Positions 23,145 to 33,917 of a stretch of 64,000 nucleotides of DNA are shown piece after piece. A program made the translations under genes and the position numbers. Positions within the stretch are counted from its first letter, which is position 1, and each line of letters opens with the position of its first letter. Under the pieces are notes generated by a model. That model worked only from the letters and a program-made list of their open reading frames with translations, was not told the origin of the DNA and ran no database searches. The stretch covers positions 1,509,099 through 1,573,098 of the forward strand of contig NW_006281100.1 of NCBI RefSeq assembly GCF_000203795.2, read 5' to 3'. The DNA comes from Batrachochytrium dendrobatidis JAM81 (lineage: Eukaryota > Chytridiomycota > Chytridiomycetes > Rhizophydiales).

Positions 23145-25190
23145 CTAAGGAGATGTCACACTTGATTTGGATCTAGAACAAGCCCAAGGTGCAACACCAT
23201 CCTCACCAAATGTTCCGCCATTAGCAATAATATGACGTTTTAAAGCATCGGCACGGCCAAACAGACGGAGACAGTGTGAACACCGGAATAGTTTAACACC
23301 AGCAGGAGCATGAACACTGCGACAATGACGTAGTAGCTCCTGACGACGACGGAACGTTGCAGGACATTTGTCACAGGCATGCGGTCTTTCATTGGTATGG
23401 ATGGTCATATGCGATCGCAAGTTCTGACGACGAGTGAATCCCAACGAGCAGCCTGGAAAAGTACATAAAAAGACATGTTTGGTTTTAGACTTTTGCGGCT
23501 GCTGTCGAAGGGATGAATGAGTGGAAATCTGTTTGGCGGTTATAGAGGTGGAGAGAATAGAATGACTGGGACTAGATGAATAGGATGGAGTGTAGCTGCT
23601 ACCATTATCAGACAGAGCAGCAACAGATGAATTGGAAAATGGAGAAGACTGAGACATTGGAATGGAATGTACAGACGATGAGACAGTGGAAGAAGACTGG
23701 GATGATATGAGCTCATGCTGTGATGGAAAGTCTAGAGATGTAAGGATCGGGGCGGGAAGAGTAATGGTAGATGGCACAATAGAGGACGATGATAAAGTAG
23801 AGCGTATGGAATCGGACTCGTCTGAAACAGCAATAGCAGCCAATGTTGAGAGAGCAGTACAGCACAAAGACAAATCTTGAATTGTAGTAGTGGTTCTAAT
23901 AGTATCAAGTACGGCATTGGTAGAGCAACAATCTATCAGATCGCTACCAGTATGGCATGTACCAGCACTAGTATCCGAATGAGTAAGCGCGACTGCAGCC
24001 ACGTCTTTCGAGCAAAGCGAATATGCAGAGTGGCTTTTCTCTTCAGCAATATCCTGATTACCAGCACCCTGAATATACGTACCAATAGTTGTTGGAGTGG
24101 CATCACATGTGTCTGCAGTTGGAGTTTGTGGCAGATCACTTGTATTGGCTTCAAAATTAGAGTTTATTCTCATCCCATTGAACCTGATACCAGAACACGT
24201 GTAATTTGTTGTGCACTGATTGGTGGATACGTATTGTGAAACTGGTCGACTTTTTATGCATTCAGCCTTACTTGATTGTTGCTGATTGAATTGCTCTAGA
24301 CAATCATGGTGATGAGGCTCAAAACTGTTTTTTTGTCGACTCGAACCCTCTTGAAAATTCTTGAATATCGATGGTGACTGGACACGTACTATTGGCGGTG
24401 AATATGTCGGTGGTAAAGGAGATGCAGGACAAGGCGCGGCCATTGCCTTGGTATAACTTGAAATGACACCAGATACACTGGTGATGGCTCCATTGGCTTG
24501 AAAAAGTGGCAGTGCATTCATAGGAGTGGCAATTACAGCAGATGTCTCGTTGAAATTTTGTCCAAAAGAAGTCGCAGATCTAATTGTGGTTTGACATTCT
24601 TGCAATAGATCTGGTTGCGGTAGAGTCCGACTGGGAGGAAGAACAAGATATGGTAGATGAGGACGTCGAAATGGCTGACTGGCATTTGAGAGAGTAAAGG
24701 GTGACATGGGTTGGGAACAAGCATAGGACAATGAAGGAGTGGACAGAAATGTATGAATTGATGGAGACTGCAATGGAGATGTGCCTGTTAGTGCTGGAGA
24801 TGGATACAAAAGACTTGGTAAGACATTGGAATTAGCACTGTAACGATGGTATGGATGGGCCAAGGTGTATCTAGCTGTATGGGGCTGATACGATAAAGAG
24901 TTTTTGTTGGTCAGAGGTATTTGATGCTGCCGAGGATTGCTTTGGCAAGATGAAATGGGAGACGGTGCAACAGGCATATACTGGCTGTGAGAATAGTTTG
25001 GATACTGAGGATTGGATTTTCCAGTAGTGAGGGGTGGTGGAGCATCGACAAAAGCAGCCAAATCGGCAGCAGGCATCTTGACTGCACTAGTAGTATTAGT
25101 GGTAGCACAGAAAAAAGTCGGCTCGGTAGGGTGGGAGAGCGAAAGCAGCGTCCTGACAGGCTGCTCATCAATAAGCTCACAGATATTCAT
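23145..25190 (-). CDS. C2H2 zinc-finger transcription factor
   Basis: A single exon of 681 aa, starting MNICELIDEQ. The ORF can be extended seven codons upstream only to a TTG, so the ATG at 25190 is preferred. Residues 1-580 are Ser/Thr/Pro-rich and likely disordered. The fingers lie near the C-terminus. Finger 1 is CTFPGCSLGFTRRQNLRSHM followed by TIH. Finger 2 is CDKCPATFRRRQELLRHCRS followed by VH. Finger 3 starts CSHCLRLFGRADALKRH but lacks the expected second His nearby; a Cys about 17 residues later (PWAC) might substitute. The layout suggests a DNA-binding regulator; the target and the pathway are not deducible. Confidence 0.85.
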   Translation of the reverse strand: MNICELIDEQPVRTLLSLSHPTEPTFFCATTNTTSAVKMPAADLAAFVDAPPPLTTGKSNPQYPNYSHSQYMPVAPSPISSCQSNPRQHQIPLTNKNSLSYQPHTARYTLAHPYHRYSANSNVLPSLLYPSPALTGTSPLQSPSIHTFLSTPSLSYACSQPMSPFTLSNASQPFRRPHLPYLVLPPSRTLPQPDLLQECQTTIRSATSFGQNFNETSAVIATPMNALPLFQANGAITSVSGVISSYTKAMAAPCPASPLPPTYSPPIVRVQSPSIFKNFQEGSSRQKNSFEPHHHDCLEQFNQQQSSKAECIKSRPVSQYVSTNQCTTNYTCSGIRFNGMRINSNFEANTSDLPQTPTADTCDATPTTIGTYIQGAGNQDIAEEKSHSAYSLCSKDVAAVALTHSDTSAGTCHTGSDLIDCCSTNAVLDTIRTTTTIQDLSLCCTALSTLAAIAVSDESDSIRSTLSSSSIVPSTITLPAPILTSLDFPSQHELISSQSSSTVSSSVHSIPMSQSSPFSNSSVAALSDNGSSYTPSYSSSPSHSILSTSITAKQISTHSSLRQQPQKSKTKHVFLCTFPGCSLGFTRRQNLRSHMTIHTNERPHACDKCPATFRRRQELLRHCRSVHAPAGVKLFRCSHCLRLFGRADALKRHIIANGGTFGEDGVAPWACSRSKSSVTSP

Positions 25191-25907
25191 TGTAAATCTA
25201 ACTTGAAGCAATAAAATAGTATAGGGCCAATTTAAAGGTAATAGGGATAGTGGCCGTTTAATGCAATACTATCGACTTTAATTATGCTTGTATTCTTTAT
25301 ATGACTTTGATGGATCCAATCAACCCTAAAAACTGCGGGGCGTACATGCTTACGGTAAACCCAGTCCACGAGATACTATAATTCATCCCATCAAACGAAT
25401 CACTATCCCACGTGGACAAACCTTGGACAACCCTGAGTTTGTAATGCAGGTATCCACAATAAAACCATGAATCCTACAAAGTAGTCTAGACAAACAATAT
25501 CGTAGTAACTCATAATATAATGTCTTGGTAAAACCATCAAAGCCAAGCAAATACGATGCGAAGTTTTGTCGCATAAAATAACCGGCTTCGGTGCTATGCA
25601 AATACAGTGTTTCCAGCCTCAACAGAGTCGGCTAAATGAATCATAATAGGGCGTTGTATGGTCAGGTTACGTTTCCAGTGTCAATATATATTTTAGTTTG
25701 ATTTATGCAAGGCTCAGCCCTTATCGCTACCATGTTAAACATATTATTGAGAATAGAATGGTAAATATCAGGGATCATCTAAAATTGAATCAAACTTGAC
25801 TATATCAAATAAAGCTAAACATCCCTTTATGCAGGGCTGGCATAGCTGGTGACTCAAATATATAATGTCCAAGAATGTTAATATGACCCAATTACCACTT
25901 TTTCCTC
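25191..25907. other. 717-bp intergenic region, no supported gene
   Basis: It separates divergent genes. A 79-codon minus-strand ORF at 25383-25622 has no recognisable domain. No family-type terminal repeat was seen. Confidence 0.4.
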
Positions 25908-27553
25908 ATGAAGCCTTTTATCACATTATTACTGGGTGTTGTGGCCATTTCCACTGTTCAATGCAATGACCCACCACATGCCGGAACTAATGAACTTACA
26001 GTCAAAGTCCGCCCCACCGAATCCAAAGTTGGTGGTAAGCATAAAAGCAAAACAAAACACATTGAAACCCATCTACCACAGCTACCTACCATTGAAGAGC
26101 AAGAAATCGTTGAAGAAGATGAGATCGCTGAGGAAGATGAGCTCATTGAAGAAGATGAGATCGCTGAAGAAGATGAGCTCACTGAAGAGGATGAGATCGC
26201 TCAAATTGAACAAGATGCTCGAAAAGGCGGTTCTATGCAGATTGCTCAAAAAACAAGTTTACTCGAGTCAAAGATGAGTTCCTGTCAAGTTAGTACCGAG
26301 CTATCAAATCAGCTTTCAAAATATATGAATTACGCTGCCGGTATTTGTAAGTTTAATCATTCATACTATGGCTTGTATTGCAATACTCGAATATAGATAT
26401 GCATTGTTAATGGAATTTGATTGTGTAATTAGACTGTGATTCTGTTCTTCTTCATAAAGCATGGGTTTGTGAAAAATACTGCGGCGGAGATACTGCTGGC
26501 ACAGTGGTGCATCATATATTTGGAGATGGCGTGTCTGCTGTGGGGTAAGTAAATAATCAGATCCAATAACAACAACAGTTGTACTTATTGATCTATATAC
26601 ACTATACTTTAGATTCATCGGTGTCCAAGAATCATCAGAAACTATCATTGTGGCTTTTCGTGGAACCGATGATATGAATGACTGGAAAGCCAATATTCGA
26701 ATGGTACCTCGAGCTACATTTTGGCTGAACCATATGGTTGGCACAAAGAGTCGTCGACGATTTCCCAAGTTTCATCGATCGGTTCCTCCGCCTAAATCAA
26801 GGGTTAGTATTGCTTACATTTTTATTTGCCCTCAATAGATGTTGATATAGAATATGAACCAAGTGCATCTAACTTGCTAAATTTATTTACACTAGACTCA
26901 TAGTGGATTTCATAAAGAATATAACAAAGTCAGAAATGCTGTTCTTTTGGTCATGGATGCGGTCAAACTCTTGCATCCTAACTTCAAAGTCGTGTTTACT
27001 GGCCACTCACTTGGTGGTGCACTGTCTACTATGGCTGCTCTCGATTACTATGATAAATACGGAGGAGGTGCTATAAGAAATGCATATCTTTACACTTATG
27101 GGTCTCCCAAAGTGGGTAACAAAGTTTTTGCAGATTGGTTTTCAAGTTTGCCATTTGGCGGTATTTACCGACTCGCGCATGTGAGCGATATAGGTAATTT
27201 CATGTCTATCAAAAATGTTTGTATTTGGTGCATATTGAACAAATTAGCTTACTCTGGTTACACCACCAATATATATTTGTAGTGCCACATCTTCCACCCT
27301 CATTTTTCGGGTACGCTCATATTAGACCAGACTACGAGATAACTCAAGATAAAACTGTTTTTAGTTGTAGCGGAAACAATGTTGGAGAGGTCTATGTTCG
27401 TCAAGCAACTAGTATATGGTCAACGAGTGTTTCAGCACACAAGATTGGTTACCAATTTGCATCGTAAGTTTTTGACACTTTGTAAAACTAGTTTGACAAG
27501 TGTAGTGTATTAACAAGCCACCATGTTTACCTTTATATAGTGGGTGCAGATAA
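25908..27553 (+). CDS. secreted class 3 lipase with acidic repeat linker
   Basis: Extracellular triacylglycerol lipase-type alpha/beta hydrolase. Exons 25908-26346, 26433-26544, 26613-26802, 26896-27193, 27283-27463 and 27541-27553 give 410 aa. The signal peptide is MKPFITLLLGVVAISTVQC. Residues about 68-102 form an acidic 6-residue tandem repeat (EDEIAE/EDELIE type). The lipase domain follows: IVAFRGTDDMNDW (oxyanion region), VVFTGHSLGGALS with nucleophile Ser, VSDIVPHLPP carrying the catalytic Asp, and SAHKIGYQ near the C-terminus with the probable catalytic His. Cys residues near YCDSV, VCEKYC and FSCSG suggest disulfides. The triad assignment is by analogy with Rhizomucor-type lipases. 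The last exon adds only four residues (SGCR). A second lipase lies at 40923. Confidence 0.92.
26112..26204 (+). repeat. 18-bp tandem repeat inside the lipase coding sequence
   Basis: Five in-frame units of GAAGATGAGATCGCTGAG type alternate between EDEIAE and EDEL(I/T)E, giving a 36-bp higher-order period. It encodes a strongly acidic linker between signal peptide and catalytic domain. Confidence 0.85.
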
Positions 27554-27900
27554 TAACTACCGAGTTAAAAAAGGTGTGATTACATCTAGAAACATTGCAC
27601 CAACAAGCTAATTTCACAATCTAATAAAAAATAAACAACGATACATTTCAAATCGTAGTTTAAATCATTTAGTCAATGGACGCTTACCGTTTGAATATTC
27701 TGCTAAATGACTGTTTCGGCATACTCGTCAAACATTTTAAACCCTGTATTAAAAACAAGATTGCACTCTTGATGCAGACTGTATAATCCAATCATACATG
27801 ACTATCTCGCCTGCGATTTAAAAGGCTCAGGTGCTGACTTTTCAGTTGGTATACACTGTTACAGCTACACATTTTCAAAAGTAATCAAAACGATTTATTT
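27554..27900. other. convergent intergenic spacer
   Basis: This 347-bp AT-rich gap lies between the lipase stop and the SND3 stop on the opposite strand. No ORF or clear repeat is seen. Confidence 0.4.
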
Positions 27901-29193
27901 CTAATCGTCTCTGTTGATCTTCTTTTTGGCTGCCTTGCGGTCCTGGGCCTTGAGTTCCTTTTTAGTAGGCCCAGCAGTCTGGCTAAAATATTAAAGCAAT
28001 CAAGATGTAAGCAGCTAAACATTCACTTTGGTGGTTATTGCATTATATCCCAAATATCAATAGATACCTTGCCATGCCAAACCCAGTTTTGAATGGTCGT
28101 GCAAGGTTGTCAGTGGCAGGTTTGCCTAGAACGTGAATTTGAAACATGGGATTGCTGTAAAGCTGGCGCAAAGACATGATCGCCTGAATAAACAGTGGAC
28201 GAAGGTATCCCCATTTTAAATGCATAAAAGCTAAAATAGCCACAGCAGTCAAGCCCTGGGTAAAAAAGTTTTTAACCTGCTCTTTATCATAGTCGCCCAC
28301 AGTGGAAGTGACCACTTTTGATTCACTAGCAATCAAGATAAAATATAGTGAGTTTTCAAGCTTGTACTAGATCTAGTTTGCTTGAACCAATGTATACAGA
28401 TTTGGCAAGTATTTACTTTGGAGCAAATGGATTTTTGGACTCGTTGTAGATCAATGCAGTTTTGTCTATGTAGTATCACATTTCAGTGAGCTCAGTTAGC
28501 AAATAAAGCCACTTGGTAAGATGCAATGTATATAACCAGCAATACCGTTTTTGTCACGAACACGCATAAACACATATGCCATGATCGAATAGCCTACTAG
28601 CTGACTAACACCATAGGCAATGCGAATGTATCTAAGCCACACAATTTAGTACGATGAATGGGTAAGTGTCAAGACTCGCAACTTTTTAGAAATAAAACGT
28701 AGTGCTACCAAGCTGCAACGCAGAATACATACAAAATATTCTCTGGAGCATCCAGCTTAAAGTAATTGGCCTAGAATTATAATAATATAGTGATCAAGCA
28801 AGTCAAAGGTCGATAGATCAGGACTACAGTAGACTAAAGCAAAGGATGAAAAGTTTTTGGAAGCGCTAAAGATGGCAGTAGAAATGTGGGTTCAAGGTTT
28901 GCAGTTGGATAGAATCGAGGTAATCATGACAGAACAAAGTGCTGTGAACTTGAGTATAATCTATCAATATAAAGCAATGCTACCGGATATAAAAACTTAC
29001 CACTTGCACGACAGAAAGCACAAGTCCAATGTTGATCACCTGAGCAAGTGTAAAGGCGCATTCATTCCATGGTTGAGCAATTCATGAGCACAAGGCAATA
29101 TACAAGTCAGTAAATACAGACCAGACTAATTTCAGTACAGAGGAGCAGTAATGTGCTACTTTCAAAAGAATGCAAACTTACTGCATCATTCAT
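27901..29193 (-). CDS. SND3: SND3/PHO88-type ER targeting membrane protein
   Basis: Component of the SRP-independent (SND) route that delivers proteins with internal membrane segments to the ER; earlier named PHO88 for phosphate effects in yeast. Seven exons on the minus strand (29193-29182, 29039-29001, 28770-28733, 28631-28546, 28465-28417, 28325-28068, 27982-27901) give 187 aa, almost the yeast length. Key segments are MNDAVINIGLVLSVVQV (first membrane helix), YIRIAYGVSQLVGYSIMAYV (second), VVTSTVGDYDKEQV, FMHLKWGYLRPLFIQAIM and IHVLGKPATDNLARPFKTG. The tail is Lys-rich (KAAKKKINRDD). The first exon encodes only four residues, chosen because it restores the conserved N-terminus. Confidence 0.92.
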
Positions 29194-29544
29194 GACTGCT
29201 GAAAACTATTTTGAATGGGCAAGTTTTAAAAGAATTCGATTCAGCTAGGCTTTGGATCAGAAATTCATGCAGCCATCAATCTAGTACACATCAGTATCAC
29301 CGCTGCATCAGCCACTGTTTTTATATTCTGAACATAGTCGTTGGGTAAAGAACATGTTACACCTGCAACTGGGCTAGAGCAATCAGAACCATCTTGGTTC
29401 TCTTGAACCAGTATCAGCAAATCTATCATTTCAATAGACATTCGCTATATATTTCACAACAGCAACATCTTCAAATCATATATTTGTAAACTATAACAGA
29501 TGGGCGACCAAGAGCTAAAAATAGGTTGGATACGAAAGATGAAT
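29194..29544. other. intergenic spacer between SND3 and NDK genes
   Basis: This 351-bp gap should hold the SND3 promoter and the NDK 3' end, since both genes are on the minus strand. Nothing distinctive is seen. Confidence 0.4.
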
Positions 29545-30211
29545 TTATTCGTAAAAGAGACGGTCAAGACCACGAGCCCAGCTCTTAGCACCACGAGGGA
29601 ACCACTAGATAATACATGTCAGTTGACAAAGTAGATACATCAGGGAATAGTAACGGGAAGAACACATACCATGGCAATTTCCTTCTCGGCAGACTCGACA
29701 GAGTCAGATCCGTGGCAAATGTTCTTGCCAACATCAATGCTAATAAAGCAAAATACAAGACGGATGAGTTGATACCAATCGCATGCATTTAAATGGATAG
29801 AAACAATCAGATGATCGGGTACTTACCAGAAGTCACCACGGATGGTGCCGGGAGCAGAGGCAAGTGGGTTGGTCTGGAGAAAAGAAAATACAGATCAGAC
29901 ACAGATCAAAGTCTCATAACTACTGGCAAACATACCTCTCCGAGCATTTTGCGGCCAGTCTTGACAACATCCTTGCCAGCCCAAACCATACCAACAACAG
30001 GGCCAGAAAGCATATAGGTCACAAGTTTAGGGAAAAAGGACTTGGTTTTGAGGTCACCATAGTGCTCTTCAAGAAGAGCCTTGGTGGGGTGCATGAGCTC
30101 AAGAGCAACAAGCTGGTAGCCACGGCTCTCGAAGCGCTTGATAACCTCTCCGACAAGACCTCGCTCGACACCGTCGGGCTTGACCATGATATAAGTGCGT
30201 TCAGTAGACAT
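29545..30211 (-). CDS. NDK1: nucleoside diphosphate kinase
   Basis: Transfers the gamma-phosphate from ATP to other nucleoside diphosphates through a phospho-His intermediate, balancing NTP pools. Four minus-strand exons (30211-29936, 29873-29827, 29739-29670, 29604-29545) give 150 aa, the standard family length. Visible features are [19 protein letters not shown] at the start, the [17 protein letters not shown] loop, [20 protein letters not shown], and the active-site block [16 protein letters not shown] with catalytic His at about residue 117. The C-terminus is GLDRLLYE. All key residues are present. Confidence 0.97.
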
Positions 30212-30511
30212 GTCGAGTAGTGAGGTTTAGCAATGGAAAAGGTTGGTTTTCTGTGAGGAAAGATTTCAATCACTGCTATTGGCGGTTTATTTTATCGATC
30301 GTTCAAGTTTCATTTGCATGCAAATATTTGCAACTTGCTTTGCATTCAGCATTTCTGGATCTAGACAAAACTTGACGCTGAACTTATAGTTTATTTGAGA
30401 ATAAATCAAACAAGACCTTCTATCCGATTAGCGTGGAAAAAGGAAGAATGGGCATCGGCAAAAGTATATTCGTTAGAGCAATAGTCGAGGCTTCTCAAGC
30501 ATTGACAGGTT
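30212..30511. other. intergenic spacer between NDK and CCP genes
   Basis: This 300-bp gap should contain the NDK promoter and the peroxidase 3' end. No repeat or ORF is recognised. Confidence 0.4.
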
Positions 30512-32052
30512 TTATATACGCTTGAAAACATGGGCAGGAGTGTCAGGTTTAAAGGGAACGCCAAGCTCTTCTAGCTTTTGGAAAGCTTTGGCAAAGTCCT
30601 CGAAAAATTTGCCTTCATCTTTAGCATAGATCTCTGCTTGCTTTTTAAAGACACGATCATTGGTAATAGCCAAGTCAGTAGGCAACATCATGAGTGTACC
30701 AGTAGCCTTGTCAATAGCTTGCTTGGGCCCAGTCCATTTTTTGTCGACCCACTTTTCGCTAAAAAGAAGCTATTTCCAAACAATTCGAGTGGTAAATAGC
30801 TAGATCTGCATGTCCATGTCCATGTGATAAAATAGAAAACTTACTTTAAAGTATGCGTTGGAGAAGGTGGTGGGGCTAAAGCTCCACGGTCCATCATAAC
30901 CAGATCGATCAGTGTGACAACGTCCAAGAGAATGTGCTCCAGAAAGAGCGACAATCTCTTGATCGTTGAAACCCATGCGGTAAAAGATGTTTCGCAACTA
31001 TAGCATGAATTCATTGTATATGCAACACAGTTAGCAATACAATAAGAGTGTAGCAAGAGATACTGAAGCTACATACGTGATCGTGTGACTGACTGGCATC
31101 TGGGAGACGGCCATCAGGAGTGCAGGCAACAGATGTCTCTGCGTCCTTTCGACCAGCGCGCCATGGGATATCTGGACCACCCTATAGATCCATAAATAAC
31201 AATACATGTTGAACAAAAGCTATGTTATAGGTAGCATGGCAGTGCAACACATTACCATTTCCTGAACAGCGACAACACCAGCAAGACTCCACAGATCTGC
31301 GTATGTGATGGAAGGGAATTGCTTCTTGACTTTTTCAAGACGTTCACGGGCATGGCTCAAACCAGCATTGGCGCCATGAGCACTTTCAGGGTTGAACCGC
31401 ATGGTTGCCCCATTGGAGCCGCCAGTGCCAGTGTTTTTGTCATAAGTGCCAGATGCGTGCCAGGCAAGACGTAAAAGAACAGGACCATAGGAGCCATCAT
31501 CATAGTCGTTTTCATCCATTACCTCAGCAATGGCATTATAAACTGCTTGATAATCAAGAGGCTTTTGTGCTATTGTATTGATAGCATATAGATCATATGG
31601 ATTAATTCGAGATCACTCAGTAGGGCCAGGGGATTAGAGATATCAAGATAGACATGTCCCATTACAGAGTAAATTTATGCAACATGCATCTGACAGCAGA
31701 TCATGATTCATACTATTAGTTGCAATACTCTGCAACTTTGACCATCTTTTGATAGTCAGGATGGCAATGGGAGAATCGAGAAAAGCTCTACAGATCACTA
31801 ACCTGCACCAAACTTTGAACTAATAGCACATCCATCCTGAGTAGTATAGTAGTAGTAGCCAGAGCCAGCAACCAAACCACCAAGAGCGAGCCACATGAAG
31901 GAAGAGCCATTAGAGCCACCACTGCTGCTCGATCCTTTTGTATCAGAAGATTGAGTGGTTAGGGCACGGACATGAGGAGCTGTATAGCGAGAAACAACGG
32001 TGGTGATGGGAGAGCGAGCAACAGTGCGTAAGATGGAAACAGAGCGAAGCAT
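30512..32052 (-). CDS. CCP1: mitochondrial cytochrome c peroxidase
   Basis: Class I haem peroxidase that reduces hydrogen peroxide with electrons from cytochrome c in the intermembrane space. Five minus-strand exons (32052-31803, 31569-31256, 31181-31077, 30997-30845, 30769-30512) give 359 aa, against 361 in yeast. The N-terminus is an Arg-rich mitochondrial presequence, then a Ser/Gly linker and one hydrophobic segment ([19 protein letters not shown]), like the yeast bipartite leader. [12 protein letters not shown] carries the distal Arg, Trp and His; [12 protein letters not shown] carries the proximal His; DGPWSFSP carries the Trp used as the radical site in yeast. The last exon starts [12 protein letters not shown]; the acceptor at 30770-30771 was chosen over a nearer AG because it keeps the frame. 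Confidence 0.95.
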
Positions 32053-32210
32053 GACAGTGAATACAATATTGGTTCAGGTGCAAGTCGAAGTAAATCTACG
32101 TTTATATTGATATGCAAGGGCATTGACTTGTTTTATTGTTCCGCATTTATTGCCCAGACTCGAACAGTTGTTGCTTTTCAGAGTTTATCCGTTTGTCAAC
32201 TGAATCAATT

Positions 32211-32230
32211 TTACGTGAACACGGCTGTAA
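32211..32230 (-). repeat. dispersed-repeat terminal motif
   Basis: TTACGTGAACACGGCTGTAA is the complement of the family end, one mismatch from consensus. No matching left end was found between it and the peroxidase coding start. Confidence 0.6.
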
Positions 32231-32724
32231 CTCACCTATGGCATTAGCTGTGGATAAACAGTTGCTTTGAGTCTTGATCTACTATTCATGCTTATCAAGC
32301 AAAGTTATCAGTGCTGCCCACGCTTAGCAAGACCGGTTATTTTTTATTGCTCATACTAAAGCAATTTCACCTTGGTAATCTGAAAATCGTGTAAATTTAT
32401 AATCGTTGTATTTCAGCCCATTGACCTTTTAGCTCAGTCCAATCCATTTGCTCAGTGCACTTGGTTCAAGTCAAGTAGTGTTTATCAAAAGATGCTAATT
32501 AGCAACTTGTATATGGTTTTCAATTGGTGATTGTAAAGCTAGAACCGTATTCCTCTAGAATGAAACACTTGTATTTATCTTGCAGTGATTGCTTGGAAAT
32601 ATACAAGGGTTAAATAGCCGTTGTATTTTTCTGCTACAAACTAACTGCATTAATTCTTGAATGGTCAAACCGTTATATGATGCACACAATCAAACTAGTT
32701 TGAACTGAGATTGTTTTTTTGGCA

Positions 32725-32747
32725 GTCATGCATTGTACGATCACCAA
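32725..32747 (+). repeat. second dispersed motif, copy 1
   Basis: The block beginning GTCATGCATTGTACGATCAC matches 40508-40530 at about 21 of 23 positions; its complement resembles 51161-51190 and 54205-54234. Confidence 0.5.
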
Positions 32748-32910
32748 GCTTGAAACAGACTCATGCATTGCAATCCAAATGTTGGGTTTGTTTTCAACCT
32801 CTACTTTGTTGTATCCTGGCAGATTGGATGCATTTGCTCTCTAGTTTAAAAAACAATTTCAGGAATACAACTAAACATGCCAGTCACCAAAACCAAGTCT
32901 ATTGGTACAA

Positions 32911-33012
32911 TATTTAATAAACAGCCATGAATGATTCGTGTCAAAATTGTGTTCATTCACGATTATCGACAAAAGGAATGAGAACAGAGGCGATATGGAA
33001 ATAGTCAGCAAC
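32911..33012 (+). repeat. repeat body, left arm of a long inverted repeat
   Basis: It starts with the TTTAATAAACAGCCATGAAT block and continues into an 85-nt arm (32928-33012). The arm is near-identical to the complement of 33781-33864, including 39 identical bases at the outer end. Confidence 0.7.
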
Positions 33013-33780
33013 TCTTGTGTGATCGGGGTTGGTTGTTGTTTCTAAAACTCCCACTGCCAAACCCACAGTGTCCCTTAGTAATTTGAAAAGGGGGTTAGGA
33101 AGTTTCAGGTTTATATTGTGGGTTGTGTAAAGCCTTCCATCTTTCAGACGAGCAACTGAAGATCGACTGGTGTGCATTTATGATTGACGACCTTGTACGA
33201 GAATGTGCTGGTAAATCACCTCAATGCGTCAAGTACTTGCAGAAAAACAAATGACCAATCAAACTCTCAACCAAAGAGTTTAGGTCGTTTCTTGCAATGT
33301 GTATACACGATCAAAACCACACGATTGCTTACAGGTTATCCTTGGATATATCTCCTTTTTACACAACTCACGCGGTCATGCTGAAACATCTACAGTCAAG
33401 CGTGTGTTTGATAGACTGTCAATCTGGGTAAACAAGCATTGCAGCAGTGAATGCTGTTTTTGTTGTGAAAGCGAAATACAAGGTGCTGTTTTGATGCGTC
33501 AAAGGGAAAAATCAAGCTGCAACAGCCAAAACCAAAAAATCGTCGAATCTAAACCATTGATCACCATGTAATCGCCTTGGTGTCAGGACAAGAACGCCTA
33601 TCACGTACATGCTAGTCGGGCTCATCACAACAAATGAACTGATGGTTCTGTTTACCTTGTTCAATGTCCTTTAACAGTTGTTGTGTTAGCAACCATTTTC
33701 CTCGAGAAAACACGGAAATATAGACCTGTATTTTCAAAACCCTTAAATCTATGCATCTCATACATGATACACCAGTGATG

Positions 33781-33917
33781 GTTACTGACTATTTTCAGGT
33801 CATCTCTGTTCTCATTCCCTTTGTCATAATCGTGAATGAACACAATTTTGACACGAATCATTCACGAGTGTTTGCTAACAGACTCTTGATATTTCATTTA
33901 CATGAATACAGCCGTGA
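33781..33917 (-). repeat. repeat body and end, right arm of a long inverted repeat
   Basis: The arm 33781-33864 is the inverted partner of 32928-33012. It continues into a reversed second block and the terminal motif TTACATGAATACAGCCGTGA (33898-33917), so it represents one end of a family member. Confidence 0.7.

Noticed and set aside
23877..24239. 120-codon antisense ORF within the zinc-finger gene
   Set aside because: It is opposite a Ser/Thr-rich coding region and is explained by its codon bias.
25191..25211. Seven-codon N-terminal extension of the zinc-finger protein
   Set aside because: It begins with TTG; the first ATG (25190) is the more likely start.
25383..25622. 79-codon minus-strand ORF in the gap before the lipase
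   Set aside because: No recognisable domain, no signal peptide, and no splice partner that extends it; could be chance or a gene remnant.
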